Shown here piece by piece: positions 53,874 to 63,972 of a stretch of DNA of 64,000 nucleotides (position 1 is the first letter of the stretch; every line of letters begins with the position of its first letter). This stretch comes from an uncultured Gemmatimonadota bacterium (GTDB taxonomy: Bacteria > Gemmatimonadota > Gemmatimonadetes > Gemmatimonadales > Gemmatimonadaceae). The stretch covers positions 1,178,001 through 1,242,000 of the forward strand of contig CADEFN010000001.1 in the NCBI GenBank assembly GCA_902826615.1, given 5' to 3'. The translations under genes and the position numbers were made by a program. A model generated the notes under the pieces. The model was given only the letters and a program-made list of their open reading frames with translations. It was not told the origin of the DNA and ran no database searches.

Positions 53874-55060
53874 ATCAGCACCGTCGCGAGGTCGTTGCGG
53901 CTCCCGAGACCGGGCCGCGCCGTAGACAGCGCACGCCAGAGGATGCGTTCCACCACCGCTTCCCATGAGCGGTGCCGTGCGACCTCGCGGCGCGCACGCT
54001 CCGCCAGCTGGCGGGCAAGGAGAGGCTCGTCGTGCAGCTGTATGCAGGCATCGGCAAGGGCGCGAGCGTCGCCCGCCGGAGCGAGAAGCCCCGTGAGCCC
54101 ATGCCTGACGAGGGTGGTCAGCTGCCCCACGGCACTCGCCACCACCGGTACCCCGGCGGCCTGGTACTCGACCACCTTCAGCGGCGAGAAATAGAACGGC
54201 GCATCGTCGGTGTAGGGAGCAAGCGCGACATGCACACCACCTAACGCTTCTCCCACGGCGCGTGGTGCCACTTTGCCCGTGAAGCGGACATGTGCGGACA
54301 CACCATGTTCGGCCAGGCGTCGCTCGAGCACGTCTCGCGACGGACCATCCCCAACAATCACCAGCCGTGCGTCGCCGATATCGCGCCGTACCAGCGCAAA
54401 GGTGTCGGCCAGCAGTTCGAGTCCATGCCAGGGTTTGAGGGTGCCGACAAATCCCAGTGTGAACGGTGTGCCAGCCGGCGGCCTCTGGTCAGCGAACCGC
54501 GAGAGGTCGACGCCGTTGGCTTCCACCACAACCGAGGCCACGTTGTCGGCCACCAACTGCACATGGTCGGCGACTTCCTGCGAGACGGCGATCACCGTGG
54601 AGGCGGCACGAAAGGCTCGTGAGGCGACCTGCCATGCCTCGTCGCGATCGACGAGGCCGCGATGTGCCGCAGCTTCGTCCATGAGTGGTGCGTTGACCTC
54701 CAGGACGGCGGGGACGCCGCGGTCGCGGGCGTCCTCCATGACCGCGTGGCTCCACAGGCTGTACCGCTCGTAGACGAGATCAAAGGGGCCGTGCCGGCGA
54801 ATGGTGGCGGCCATCCGGCTGTTGACCTCGCGGACCCACTCGGTGCGCGACAACCCGTCGCGCTCCGGCGGGAGGTCGAGACCCGCCACACTCACGTCGT
54901 CGGCCCAGACGGGCGGATGGTCTCCGCGTCGTGCACAGAACAAGGTCACCGAGTGCCCGGCGCGGTGCATGGCACCAGCGACCCCTTGCACATGCACCGA
55001 TGCCCCCTTGGTGCCAAACACGGGGATGCCAGCGTCGCCGCAAACATAGGCGATGCGCAT
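53870..55060 (-). CDS. Glycosyltransferase family 4
   Basis: 396 residues from ATG at 55058-55060, which overlaps the previous stop by one base (TGATG). The GT-B fold shows an N-terminal part starting MRIAYVCGDAGIPVFG with a Gly-rich loop KGASVHVQG, and the C-terminal donor-binding half with LGFVGTLKPWHG and the family motif SPLKVVEYQAAGVPVVAS. The expected ExFxxxxxE-type pair is shifted. It transfers an activated sugar in the cytoplasm. Confidence 0.9.
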   Translation of the reverse strand: MRIAYVCGDAGIPVFGTKGASVHVQGVAGAMHRAGHSVTLFCARRGDHPPVWADDVSVAGLDLPPERDGLSRTEWVREVNSRMAATIRRHGPFDLVYERYSLWSHAVMEDARDRGVPAVLEVNAPLMDEAAAHRGLVDRDEAWQVASRAFRAASTVIAVSQEVADHVQLVADNVASVVVEANGVDLSRFADQRPPAGTPFTLGFVGTLKPWHGLELLADTFALVRRDIGDARLVIVGDGPSRDVLERRLAEHGVSAHVRFTGKVAPRAVGEALGGVHVALAPYTDDAPFYFSPLKVVEYQAAGVPVVASAVGQLTTLVRHGLTGLLAPAGDARALADACIQLHDEPLLARQLAERARREVARHRSWEAVVERILWRALSTARPGLGSRNDLATVLI

Positions 55061-56280
55061 CACGAGGCCCTCGCCAGCGCCAGCCCGCCAGGCGCGAAGT
55101 GCGTGCGGAGCGCCGCCGCATTCTTTGTGACGTCGAACTCGGCGCCAATGAGATGTTGCGCGCCTGCCGACAGCGTGTCGCGCAGCGACGCCGACTTCAG
55201 GCATCGCTCGAGGGCATGGGCCAGGGCACCGGCGTCGCGTTCAGGTACCAGCAACCCGGTTATCCCATCACGGACCACCTCGGGGATGCCCACCACCGAG
55301 GTGGCCACCACCGGTGTGCCTAACGCCATTGCCTCCAGCAGCACGGTGGGAAGCCCATCCCGGTCTCCGTCGTCGGCCACCACACAAGGCGCCGCAAAGA
55401 CCGCCGCCTCCCGAACGGCGGCAATCACATCGGGCTGGGGACGCGGCCCCGCAAAGGTCACCACGTCCTGCAGCCCGAGACGCTGGGCCAGCGCGCGCAG
55501 GTGCCCCTCTTCGGGTCCGCCGCCAATCAGAAGACAGTCAAACGGGACACCACGCAAGCGCAGCAGCGCGCACGCCTCGAGCAGCACGTCGATCCCCTTC
55601 TTCGGCACGAGGCGTCCCACGCTGATGATCCGCGGCTGACGCACCTGGCCCGGCGAGCCGGCAAAGCGTTCGAGATCAATGCCATTGTAGATGCGGTGCA
55701 CCCGATGGCGCGGCAGCCCGGCATGGGTCGTGAGGTGATTGACGTTGAAGTCACTGACCGTGATCACCGATGACGCCGACTCCAGCGCGCGCTGCAGTTC
55801 GTGCACGTGGACACTCTCATGGAAAATGTCCTTGGCGTGCGCTGTCACACTGTAGGTCGTGTGGCTCCATGCCGAGGCCAGGCGAGCGACTTGCGCCGCC
55901 ACGGTCGCGAAGTGGGCGTGCAGGTGGGTAATGCCACGCTGCCGAATTGCGATCGTGAGCAGCGCGGCCTGGTACACGGTGCGAGCATCGCAACCGCGGG
56001 CGAGGGCGAGTGACCGCCAGACATCGGGATACTCCCCCCCGAGACGGTCCAGCGCGGCCCAGAGATCGGCTCCCCGCAGCCCATCGGCCGTGATGTAGGT
56101 GACCGGCGCCCGCACCCGGGCAATCGCGTCCTGAAAGTGGGTGTCGTTCGGAGGGTACAGAGCAAAGATGTCGACGTTGAGGCCGGCGGCCTCGTGTGCG
56201 AGGATCTCGTTGACGATGAACGTCTCGGAAAAGCGTGGGTAGCGCTTGACCACATACCCGACACGCAGGTCAGCTGGCAT
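55060..56280 (-). CDS. Glycosyltransferase family 4 (WcaL-like)
   Basis: 406 residues. N-terminal half starts with VGYVVKRYPRFSETFIVNEI, typical of colanic-acid-type transferases. The C-terminal half has IISVGRLVPKKGIDVLLEA (in part), GDRDGLPTVLLEAMALGTPVV (in part) with the E-x7-E pattern, and VVRDGITGLLVPERD. It overlaps the upstream glycosyltransferase gene by 11 bases and the next by one. Probable role: building an exopolysaccharide or glycolipid head group. Confidence 0.92.
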   Translation of the reverse strand: MPADLRVGYVVKRYPRFSETFIVNEILAHEAAGLNVDIFALYPPNDTHFQDAIARVRAPVTYITADGLRGADLWAALDRLGGEYPDVWRSLALARGCDARTVYQAALLTIAIRQRGITHLHAHFATVAAQVARLASAWSHTTYSVTAHAKDIFHESVHVHELQRALESASSVITVSDFNVNHLTTHAGLPRHRVHRIYNGIDLERFAGSPGQVRQPRIISVGRLVPKKGIDVLLEACALLRLRGVPFDCLLIGGGPEEGHLRALAQRLGLQDVVTFAGPRPQPDVIAAVREAAVFAAPCVVADDGDRDGLPTVLLEAMALGTPVVATSVVGIPEVVRDGITGLLVPERDAGALAHALERCLKSASLRDTLSAGAQHLIGAEFDVTKNAAALRTHFAPGGLALARAS

Positions 56281-57469
56281 GGCGGACCTCCGTCGCGATC
56301 GCTGCGGGACGTTTGGAGGGAACCGTCAGCACTTCGCTCAGCAAGCCTTGCAGTTCGTCGTTGGTGTGAAGGCGAACACTTTCGCGGGGGCGAGGCACGG
56401 GTGGAGTACAGACCCAGTCACGCAGTGCGCCCGGGGTGAGCGCGTCAGGATGCAGCACATCCAGCAACCCTCGCCGGGCCAGGGACGTCGCGCGAATGAG
56501 CTGCTCCGTGCGCGGACGTACCCGCGGCACCACCAGCGCGCGAACGTCGTGCGAGAGCACATCACACACGGAGTTGTAGCCCCCCATCGTGATCACCGAT
56601 TCGGAGCTGCGCATGAGCGCGGCCGGGTCATTCACGAACTCGACGATCGACAAACGCGAACGTGCACCTGCGAGGTTGAACACGGTGTCGCGTGACGCTG
56701 GCGACATCATCGGGCCGGTCACCAGTACGCGCTCGTACGGCGTGGGCAACTCGGCTTGCACAAACGCGCTCGCCAAAGCGAGTCCGTCCTGCCCTCCACC
56801 CAGCAGACAGCTCACGACACGCCCATCACCAGACGGTGTGTGACCCAAAGGCGCACGACGGCTTCGCTGGTCGAGGTATCCGGTGTATTGAATCCGCTTG
56901 CGGATGTCTGGAGGCAGACGGTACTCGCGGCCCACATCCAGGACATTCTGATCCCCGTAGACCCACACGCGATCGTAGTAGCGGCGGACGGCTGCGATGT
57001 TCTGGGCTTTCGCCCATTCGGCGCGGACCTGCTCCGCGTCATCGAGCACATCACGAAGACCGAGCACACAACGTGTCCGGCCACGGCGGCGCAGCAGCTC
57101 GAGTGCGGAGTCGAGCTCACCCAGCGCACCCCTCGGGACATTGTCGACAATGAAGACATCCGGGGAAAAGCTCTCCACGGCCGCCCGGATTGCCGTTGAC
57201 CGCAGATCCACGATTTCCGCGAGAGGAACGTCGAGGGATCGTGCGTGGTATCGAGCCTGTGCATCCTTGTACAAGGCGGGGAGGCTGAGCACGTCCACCC
57301 CTGGCGGCATTGGAAAACGCGCCGACTCCCGCGACCCCACAATCAGTAGGATGGAGGGCGTCTGGGGACTTGTCGCGAGGGCCTCTGCTATCAGCAGATT
57401 TCGGCGCATATGGCCGAGGCCCATGGTATCGTGGGAGTACAGCGCGACGCGAGGAGGACGGGAGGTCAT
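56270..57469 (-). CDS. GT-B glycosyltransferase, MurG/GT28-like
   Basis: 399 residues. The N-terminus has YSHDTMGLGHMRRNLLIAEAL (in part), the Gly/His-rich loop of this group, and the C-terminal half has SCLLGGGQDG and ITMGGYNSVCDVLSH, the nucleotide-sugar binding pattern of GT28/MurG-like enzymes. It is the first gene of the minus-strand cluster and diverges from the PBP gene over a 183-base region. Confidence 0.8.
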   Translation of the reverse strand: MTSRPPRVALYSHDTMGLGHMRRNLLIAEALATSPQTPSILLIVGSRESARFPMPPGVDVLSLPALYKDAQARYHARSLDVPLAEIVDLRSTAIRAAVESFSPDVFIVDNVPRGALGELDSALELLRRRGRTRCVLGLRDVLDDAEQVRAEWAKAQNIAAVRRYYDRVWVYGDQNVLDVGREYRLPPDIRKRIQYTGYLDQRSRRAPLGHTPSGDGRVVSCLLGGGQDGLALASAFVQAELPTPYERVLVTGPMMSPASRDTVFNLAGARSRLSIVEFVNDPAALMRSSESVITMGGYNSVCDVLSHDVRALVVPRVRPRTEQLIRATSLARRGLLDVLHPDALTPGALRDWVCTPPVPRPRESVRLHTNDELQGLLSEVLTVPSKRPAAIATEVRHAS

Positions 57470-57652
57470 TAGGTGGGGGCGGCTTCGGGTACACCCCCTC
57501 TATGGCAAGCCGGGGGCCGAACCCCGACGGAGCGCGTCGAAGAAGCGGAGATCGTTGTCAGTACAGCAGTTGCGACGCCTCGGCTGTGACACGGCGGTTA
57601 CATCCGGGTGACACAGGCCGATCCACCAGGACCATTTCGTTACATTGTTTCG

Positions 57653-59701
57653 ATGCAACGCAGTTCGTTAGGCATGAACAGGTTGGTGATGTGGCGCACG
57701 TTTGGCGTGGCCGTCATGACCGCCGCCGTGTCGTCGGGCAGCTCGGCGCAGGCCGGCAAACCGGCGGCTCAGGCGGAGCCGTGGCAGATCATTCCACCGC
57801 TGCAGTCCTCCGTTGTCTACGCTCGCGACGGATCGACCATCGGCGAGATCGGTCGTGAATGGCGGACCGTGGTTTCACTGCGCACCCTGCCGAAATTCGT
57901 CCCGCAAGCCTTCATCGCCGTCGAAGATCAGCGCTTCTATCAGCACGATGGGGTGGACCTCGTCGGCGTCGCGGGCGCCCTCAAGGACGCCCTCCGCGGG
58001 CGGGTGCGTGGCGCGAGCACGATTACGCAGCTCCTCGTCGGCAACATGCACCCCGATCTGATCGACCGAACCGATCGGACAATCGGCCGCAAACTTCGCG
58101 AGCAGCAGGCGGCGCGCGAAATGGAGCGCCACTACAGCAAAGAGCAGATCCTCGAGGCCTTCCTCAACCAGGTCCACTTCGGGCGGCGATACTACGGTAT
58201 CGAAAGCGCGGCACGGCACTACTTCGGAAAACCGGCGTCACGACTGACCCTGGCCGAGGCGGCGTCACTGGCGGCCATGCCCAAGGGGCCGGCCCTCTAC
58301 GATCCGGTGCGGTTCCCGGAACGCAACAAGACGCGACGCAACACGGTGCTCGCCCTCATGGCGCAGCAAGGCTACATCACGGAGGCGCAGGCAACCGCTG
58401 CACAGCAGGAGCCGATCAGGACGGCAGAGGCCGAAGGGTTTGGTGCGCCCGCCGGCTATTTCGTGGACGTCGTGCGGGTGCAGGCCATACGGGCCGCGGC
58501 CAGCGTGAGCGACGGGCCGCATCGCATCTATACTACGCTCGATCCGGTGCTGCAGCGCAGCGCTGTTGACGCCCTCAAGGAAGGCACCGCGCAGGTGGAA
58601 GCCCGCCCCGGCTATCCGCACCCCCTGCCCAAGGGCACCGCGGGGGATTCGACGCCCTACCTGCAAGGGATGGTTGTCGCGATGGACCCCTTCACGGGGG
58701 ATGTCCGGGCCCTGGTGGGAGGACGCGACTACGCGCAGTCCCCCTTCAACCGGGCCGTGAACGCGATGCGCCAGCCCGGCTCCTCCTTCAAACCCTTTGT
58801 CTACGCCGCGGCGCTCGCAGACAGCCTCCCGGCCAACACGGCAGTGGGAGACACCGCCATTGCCATTCAGCTGCCCAACCGCACGACCTACCGCCCGCGC
58901 AATTCGGACGGCGAGTTCCTCGGCATCATCACCATGCGGGAGGCCCTCACGCGATCGCGGAATCCGGTGGCGGTGCAGCTGGCAATGCAGGTAGGCATCG
59001 ACACCGTGGCGGCACTTGCACGATCGTTAGGTGTGTCGGCGCCCATCGCGCCCTATCCGTCAAGTGCCATCGGGGCGTCGGTGGTGCAGCCGCTGGATCT
59101 CGTGGCGGCCTACGCCGCCTTTGACAACCTCGGGTCGCGGGTTGAGCCGCGCTTCATCACTCGCATCGAAGACGCGTCGGGCAAGGTGGTGTGGCAGAAT
59201 CGCCTTCAAACACCGGCCCCCGCACTCGATCCCAGGGTTGCCTTCATTGTCCGTGACATGATGCGTGATGTGGTCGAGCGGGGAACCGCCACCTCCATCC
59301 GCCGCTACGTTCCGGCTGGTGTCCCGGTCGCCGGCAAAACGGGTACGACCGACGACAACACCGATGTCTGGTTTGTCGGGATGACCCCCGACCTCGTGGC
59401 CGGTGTCTGGCTGGGCTTCGACAAACCCAGGTCCATTGCACCGGGTGTGGCGGGGGGATCGCTCGCCGCCCCGATCTTCGGCCGGATGCTTCAGCTCGCG
59501 GGGACGGCACGCAGTGCACCGGCTTGGGTGCCACCAGCTGGTCTGGTGATGGCCGAGCTCGATCGGGCGACGGGGCAGCTGGCCACCCTCGCGACCCCCG
59601 CCGAGCGACGCTATACCGAGTACTTCCTCGACGGCACCGAGCCGGCCGAGCTGCGCATGGACGTGTGGCGCATTCTCAAGGGCGGCGCCATCATCTTCTG
59701 A
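57653..59701 (+). CDS. Class A penicillin-binding protein (PBP1A/1C type)
   Basis: 682 residues from ATG 57653; GTG 57608 and ATG 57674 are alternatives. A weak N-terminal membrane anchor is followed by a GT51 glycosyltransferase domain (AVEDQRFYQHDGVD, GASTITQLLVGN, KLREQQAAREME, ILEAFLNQVHFG) and a transpeptidase domain with SSFKPF (SxxK), SRNP (SxN) and KTGTT. It polymerises and cross-links peptidoglycan in the periplasm. It is somewhat short, with no large C-terminal extension. Confidence 0.94.
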   Translation: MQRSSLGMNRLVMWRTFGVAVMTAAVSSGSSAQAGKPAAQAEPWQIIPPLQSSVVYARDGSTIGEIGREWRTVVSLRTLPKFVPQAFIAVEDQRFYQHDGVDLVGVAGALKDALRGRVRGASTITQLLVGNMHPDLIDRTDRTIGRKLREQQAAREMERHYSKEQILEAFLNQVHFGRRYYGIESAARHYFGKPASRLTLAEAASLAAMPKGPALYDPVRFPERNKTRRNTVLALMAQQGYITEAQATAAQQEPIRTAEAEGFGAPAGYFVDVVRVQAIRAAASVSDGPHRIYTTLDPVLQRSAVDALKEGTAQVEARPGYPHPLPKGTAGDSTPYLQGMVVAMDPFTGDVRALVGGRDYAQSPFNRAVNAMRQPGSSFKPFVYAAALADSLPANTAVGDTAIAIQLPNRTTYRPRNSDGEFLGIITMREALTRSRNPVAVQLAMQVGIDTVAALARSLGVSAPIAPYPSSAIGASVVQPLDLVAAYAAFDNLGSRVEPRFITRIEDASGKVVWQNRLQTPAPALDPRVAFIVRDMMRDVVERGTATSIRRYVPAGVPVAGKTGTTDDNTDVWFVGMTPDLVAGVWLGFDKPRSIAPGVAGGSLAAPIFGRMLQLAGTARSAPAWVPPAGLVMAELDRATGQLATLATPAERRYTEYFLDGTEPAELRMDVWRILKGGAIIF

Positions 59702-59793
59702 GTCCCGGTTGCAGCGGGAGCGGGTAAGTGCCGCGTGGCGGGTCTTGCTCTTGCAGTTTGTCAGAGTACCCGACCCATCAAGGGAAAGCCGTC

Positions 59794-61296
59794 ATGGTCC
59801 GCCACCTCTCAGTCCGCACACTCACCGCCGCGCTGCTGCTGACAGCGTGCGACGACAGTGTCTCGCCAGGCCGCACGCCGACCGCCTTGCGCACAGAGTC
59901 GGCCGCGAGCACCAGTGGAGTGGCCGGGACGCTCCTGGCCACGCCCCCGACCTTCGTGATCACCAACGCGTCGGGACAGCCGATCGACGGGGTGGCGATC
60001 ACGGTCACCGTAGTGGAAGGTGGCGGTCAGCTCGCGGGAGCACCCACCCGCACCCTGGCCGGTCCCACACCGGTGGGACGCTGGACGTTAGGCACCCGCG
60101 CCGGCCGCAATGTGGTGGAGGTCCGCTCCGGAACACTCCCGCCGCTGCAACTTGTTGTTGATGGAAGGCCGGGGGCGCCAGCCGCGCTCACGGCAGTGTC
60201 GGGGAGTCGTGTGCGGGTACTCGCAGGGACCACCGGCCTCGAGCCGCTGGTACTGCAGGTGGCCGATCGCTTTGGCAACGGCATCTCGGGTGAGGTGGTA
60301 CGCATCACACTCGACAGTGCGGGGAGCACACTCACTCCGCAGCAGCTCGTCTCGGAGACCGACGGCCGCACACCGGCGTCGACCTGGCAGATGGGCAGCC
60401 GCCGACGAGTCAACACGGGTCGTGCAACCCTCGTCTCCGACCCGACGATCACACTCCCCCTGCGTGCAGAGTTCGCGAGCGACTATCAGATCGAGTTGCG
60501 GTTCCTGCGCGAGCCGACCGCCGAGGTGCGTCGCATCTTCGACGCGGCCGTGGACCGGATTGCGGGCCTGCTGATCGGCGACGTGCCCGATGTCTTCCTC
60601 TCCGCGTTCAATCCGTCACAATGCGGGGGCGCGTCAGGCTCGCTCACCGAAACGGTCGATGACCTCGTCATCTATGCCGACGTCACTCCCATCGATGGTG
60701 TCGGAAGAGTCCTCGGTCGTGCCGGTCCCTGCTTTGTGCGCACCACGAGCCGGCACAGCATCGTTGGTTCCATGCAGTTTGACGAGGCCGATGCGCAGAA
60801 TCTCATCAACAGCGGCCGCTTCGAGGCGGTCGTCCTCCACGAGATGTTGCACGTGGTTGGCATCGGCTCCTTGTGGCGCAGCCGCGGGCTCCTTGAAGGA
60901 GAGAACACCACGGACCCGCGCGTCACCGGCGCACGCGCGACGTTGGAGTGTGTCGGCGTAGGCTTCGCCACGGCCTGCGGAGTTGGCACGGTCCCGGCCG
61001 AAAACACGGGCGGGAGCGGCACCTTTGGTTCCCATTGGCGCGAGTCGGTGTTTGACGCCGAGCTCATGACCGGCTTTGCCGAAGCAACAGCCGCAATGCC
61101 GCTGAGTCTTCTGACCGTCGGCGGGCTCGAAGATCTGGGTTATGTCGTGAACGCGGCGGCCGTGGATCTCTTCGCTGCCCCACTGGCGGCGCGTTTCACC
61201 TTCCCGCGCGCGCCACAGGCCGAGGAGATGGACGAAGTAATCACGCCCATCGCCGAGGTGACACCGGCGGGCTGGGTCCGCCGGTTGCCAAAGTGA
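59794..61296 (+). CDS. Leishmanolysin-like (M8) zinc metallopeptidase, lipoprotein
   Basis: 500 residues from ATG 59794. A lipoprotein signal ends LLLTACDD. Residues about 40-230 contain two Ig-like domains (VAITVTVVEGGGQL, LVLQVADRFGNGISGEVV in part). The C-terminal protease has HEMLH (His349, Glu350, His353) followed by GIGSLW and the distal FGSHWRESVFDAELMTG (in part), where a His serves as third ligand in M8 enzymes. Many Gemmatimonadota-like genomes carry such Ig-fused proteases. Confidence 0.85.
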   Translation: MVRHLSVRTLTAALLLTACDDSVSPGRTPTALRTESAASTSGVAGTLLATPPTFVITNASGQPIDGVAITVTVVEGGGQLAGAPTRTLAGPTPVGRWTLGTRAGRNVVEVRSGTLPPLQLVVDGRPGAPAALTAVSGSRVRVLAGTTGLEPLVLQVADRFGNGISGEVVRITLDSAGSTLTPQQLVSETDGRTPASTWQMGSRRRVNTGRATLVSDPTITLPLRAEFASDYQIELRFLREPTAEVRRIFDAAVDRIAGLLIGDVPDVFLSAFNPSQCGGASGSLTETVDDLVIYADVTPIDGVGRVLGRAGPCFVRTTSRHSIVGSMQFDEADAQNLINSGRFEAVVLHEMLHVVGIGSLWRSRGLLEGENTTDPRVTGARATLECVGVGFATACGVGTVPAENTGGSGTFGSHWRESVFDAELMTGFAEATAAMPLSLLTVGGLEDLGYVVNAAAVDLFAAPLAARFTFPRAPQAEEMDEVITPIAEVTPAGWVRRLPK

Positions 61297-61299
61297 GCG

Positions 61300-63870
61300 T
61301 CAGACCCCCGCCAGGGCGGGGGTCTCCGTGGACGGTACGTCGGCGCGCTGATCCTCGCTTACCAGCGCAATCTGCAGGACCTGAGCGAGAGCCTCGACCG
61401 GATGGAAGGTGAGTGCCTTGCGCACTTCTTCGGGCACATCTTCCAGGTCGGCTTCATTCTGTTTGGGGATGATGATGGTCGTGATGCCGGCGCGATGAGC
61501 GCCCAGCACCTTTTCCTTCACCCCGCCGATGGGCAACGCGCGCCCGCGGAGGGTGATCTCCCCTGTCATCGCCACATCACGCCGCACCGGAATACCGGAC
61601 AGCTCCGATACAATCGCGGTCGCGATGGCCAGACCCGCCGACGGCCCGTCCTTGGGTATGGCACCGGCCGGCACGTGGATATGTGCCTCGGTTGCCCCTG
61701 CCAGTTTGTCCGGCGTAATGCCTAACGCTGCAGCATTGTTGGTGGCGTAGGTGAGCGCCGCCCGGGCGCTTTCCTTCATCACGTCGCCCAGCTGACCGGT
61801 CAGGATGAGGGCCATCGGGCCGGCACGCCGGCTCTCGCCCTCGTCCCCGTCGCGACGCATCGGGCCGTCGCGGCGGATCGACGCCTCGACGAACATGATG
61901 TCGCCGCCCATCGGCGTGTAGTACATCCCCGTGGCAATGCCCACTTCGTGTCGCTCCTGGGCGCGCTCCGGATGCACTTTGGGACGCCCCAGCAACTCAC
62001 GCACCTCGGCGGCATCAATGATGTTGTCTGCCAGGTCGGAGTCATCACCCGCGGCAATCTTGCGCGCCACCTTGCGAGCGGCTCGCCCGATCTCGCGCTC
62101 CAGCTGCCGCACACCGCTCTCGCGCGTGTACTGCGACACCACGGACATCACGGCATCGTCGGAGAAGGCGACCTTGCGGTTGCCAAGCCCCGACTCCTCC
62201 AGCTGCCGCGGAATCAGGTACTTCTTGGCGATCTCGGCCTTCTCGCGTTCGGTGTAGCCACTGAACTCCACCACTTCCATACGGTCGAGCAGCGGACCCG
62301 GGATGTTCTGGATGAAGTTGGCGGTCGCAATGAACAACACTTCACTCAGGTCGAATGGGACGCCGAGGTAGTGATCGGTGAAGGAGTCGTTCTGCGCAGG
62401 GTCGAGCACCTCGAGTAATGCCGACGCCGGGTCACCCTGGAACGACTGGCCGAGTTTGTCGACCTCGTCGAGGAGGAACACCGGGTTCTTGGTGCCGGCC
62501 TGCTTCATGCCCTGGATCACACGCCCCGGCATGGCGCCCACATACGTGCGGCGATGTCCGCGAATGTCGGCTTCGTCGCGCGCGCCGCCTAACGCCACCC
62601 GCACATACTGGCGGCCGAGTGAACGCGCAATCGACTTGGCGATCGATGTCTTGCCCACGCCCGGCGGGCCGGCAAAAAGAAGGATCGGCCCCTTGGCCAT
62701 GGCTCGCGCCTTCGCCTCGGTGGCGTTGGTGATCCGCTCATCGCCATCACCCGAGGGGTGCAGCGTGGGGGTGGCATCTTCCCGGGCGCCCTTGAGACGC
62801 GATGCAGGAAATTCCCCGGTCTTGGACACCTCCTCCGCCACCTGCTTGGCGCGGAGCTGGCGCACCGCCAGAAACTCCAGCACACGATCCTTCACGTCCT
62901 GAAGGCCGTAGTGATCTTCGTCCAGGACCGTGTCGGCATTATTGAGGTCGAGCTGGTCGTCCGATCGCTTGCCCCACGGCAACTCGGCAATCCACTCGAG
63001 ATAGGTGCGGATCACCTGTGCTTCCATGGACTCGCGACCAGAACGCTCGAGACGCCCCAGCTCGCGCTCCACTTCGGCGCGGGCGTCCTTGGGGAGCTCG
63101 AGCTTGTTCAGCTTGTCCCGCAGCTCCTGCACTTCTTTTGACTGGTCGTCGTCGCCCAGCTCCTTCTGGATGGCCTTGAGCTGCTCACGCAAGAACATCT
63201 CGCGCTGGCGCTCGCCCAGTTCCTCCTGGACCTGCGACTTGATGTCTTCCTGCGCTTCGAGCATGCCGATCTGGCGCTGCACATGCACCAGCACGCGCCG
63301 CAGCCGCTCTTCGACACTCAGGGTTTCCAGCAGTCCCTGCTTTTCGGGTACGGTGAGATCGATGTAACCAGCCACGAGGTCGGAGAAACGCCCCGGGTCC
63401 TCGACCGAATCGAGTACCTGATGGACGACTTCTTCGGGAAGGCCGCGCTTCTCGCCCAGTTCCTGCGCACGCTCGCGGGTTTCCTTGTGAAGGGCCTCAA
63501 ATGCGGCGTCCTGATTGTTGAGGGGGCTCATTTCCTCCGTCGGGAGGATGACGGCATTCAGGTAGCCGTCGCCCATGCTGTACTGCAGGGCCGTGGCACG
63601 CTGCTCACCCTGCAGGAGGAGCTGGACACCACCCAGACCGCGCTGGATCTGGCCAATGCGGGCGATCACGCCCATGGAATAGAGGATGTCCGCAGTCGGC
63701 TCGTCCGTGTTGTCCTTCTGAGCCACGGCAAACACCAGCCGGTCTCCCTTCAGCGCGGCTTCGATCGCCCGCAGTGTTCCGGGCCGACCAGCGGCAATGG
63801 GATTGGTGACCCCGGGGAAGATGACGGTGCCCCGGAGGGGGAGGACTGGGAGTGTTTGACGCTGCGACAT
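61300..63870 (-). CDS. lon: ATP-dependent Lon protease
   Basis: 856 residues. The N-terminal LAN domain (about 5-205, [13 protein letters not shown]), a coiled-coil region (about 206-290), the AAA+ module with GPPGVGKTS near residue 400 and Walker B FLLDEVDK, and the C-terminal protease domain with catalytic Ser744 in DGPSAGLA and a Lys in GGVKEKVL. The linker near 360-375 is longer than usual. It degrades misfolded and regulatory proteins in the cytoplasm. Confidence 0.97.
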   Translation of the reverse strand: MSQRQTLPVLPLRGTVIFPGVTNPIAAGRPGTLRAIEAALKGDRLVFAVAQKDNTDEPTADILYSMGVIARIGQIQRGLGGVQLLLQGEQRATALQYSMGDGYLNAVILPTEEMSPLNNQDAAFEALHKETRERAQELGEKRGLPEEVVHQVLDSVEDPGRFSDLVAGYIDLTVPEKQGLLETLSVEERLRRVLVHVQRQIGMLEAQEDIKSQVQEELGERQREMFLREQLKAIQKELGDDDQSKEVQELRDKLNKLELPKDARAEVERELGRLERSGRESMEAQVIRTYLEWIAELPWGKRSDDQLDLNNADTVLDEDHYGLQDVKDRVLEFLAVRQLRAKQVAEEVSKTGEFPASRLKGAREDATPTLHPSGDGDERITNATEAKARAMAKGPILLFAGPPGVGKTSIAKSIARSLGRQYVRVALGGARDEADIRGHRRTYVGAMPGRVIQGMKQAGTKNPVFLLDEVDKLGQSFQGDPASALLEVLDPAQNDSFTDHYLGVPFDLSEVLFIATANFIQNIPGPLLDRMEVVEFSGYTEREKAEIAKKYLIPRQLEESGLGNRKVAFSDDAVMSVVSQYTRESGVRQLEREIGRAARKVARKIAAGDDSDLADNIIDAAEVRELLGRPKVHPERAQERHEVGIATGMYYTPMGGDIMFVEASIRRDGPMRRDGDEGESRRAGPMALILTGQLGDVMKESARAALTYATNNAAALGITPDKLAGATEAHIHVPAGAIPKDGPSAGLAIATAIVSELSGIPVRRDVAMTGEITLRGRALPIGGVKEKVLGAHRAGITTIIIPKQNEADLEDVPEEVRKALTFHPVEALAQVLQIALVSEDQRADVPSTETPALAGV
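61302..61325. terminator. Terminator hairpin overlapping the lon stop
   Basis: AGACCCCCGC (61302-61311) pairs with GCGGGGGTCT (61316-61325) over a CAGG loop. It covers the last codons of lon and follows the M8 gene stop by six bases, so it can serve both. Confidence 0.7.
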
Positions 63871-63943
63871 GATTCTCTACGGCTACGGTGTGGTACAGGC
63901 GTTGAACCAGGATGAACCTCTCCTTCGCACATCCCGCGCTCCT

Positions 63944-63972
63944 GTTTTACGCCACCATGACCGGTTGTGCAA
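63944..63972 (-). promoter_or_regulatory. Candidate lon promoter
   Basis: On the minus strand, TTGCAC (63967-63972), a 17-base spacer and TAAAAC (63944-63949) lie about 75 bases upstream of the lon ATG. No CIRCE element is seen. The rest of 63871-64000 shows no gene. Confidence 0.4.

Larger units (their letters stand above)
2372..62594. repeat. Dispersed short motif CGTTAGG(C/T), 29 copies counted by eye
   Basis: Copies of CGTTAGG or its complement begin at 2372, 3758, 6334, 7914, 10180, 11626, 17097, 20631, 21790, about 22977, 28844, 30146, 33887, 34259, 34627, 36803, 43325, 45723, 47342, 47498, 50030, 51527, 54239, 55318, 57666, 59025, 60086, 61720 and 62587. The next base is C in 18 and T in 7. 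Four near copies differ at the first or second base (13372, 15267, 50624, 57467). Spacing averages about 2 kb. Confidence 0.7.

Noticed and set aside
52221..54194. 657-codon open frame opposite the ABC exporter
   Set aside because: The exporter carries all ABC motifs on the minus strand; the plus frame has none.
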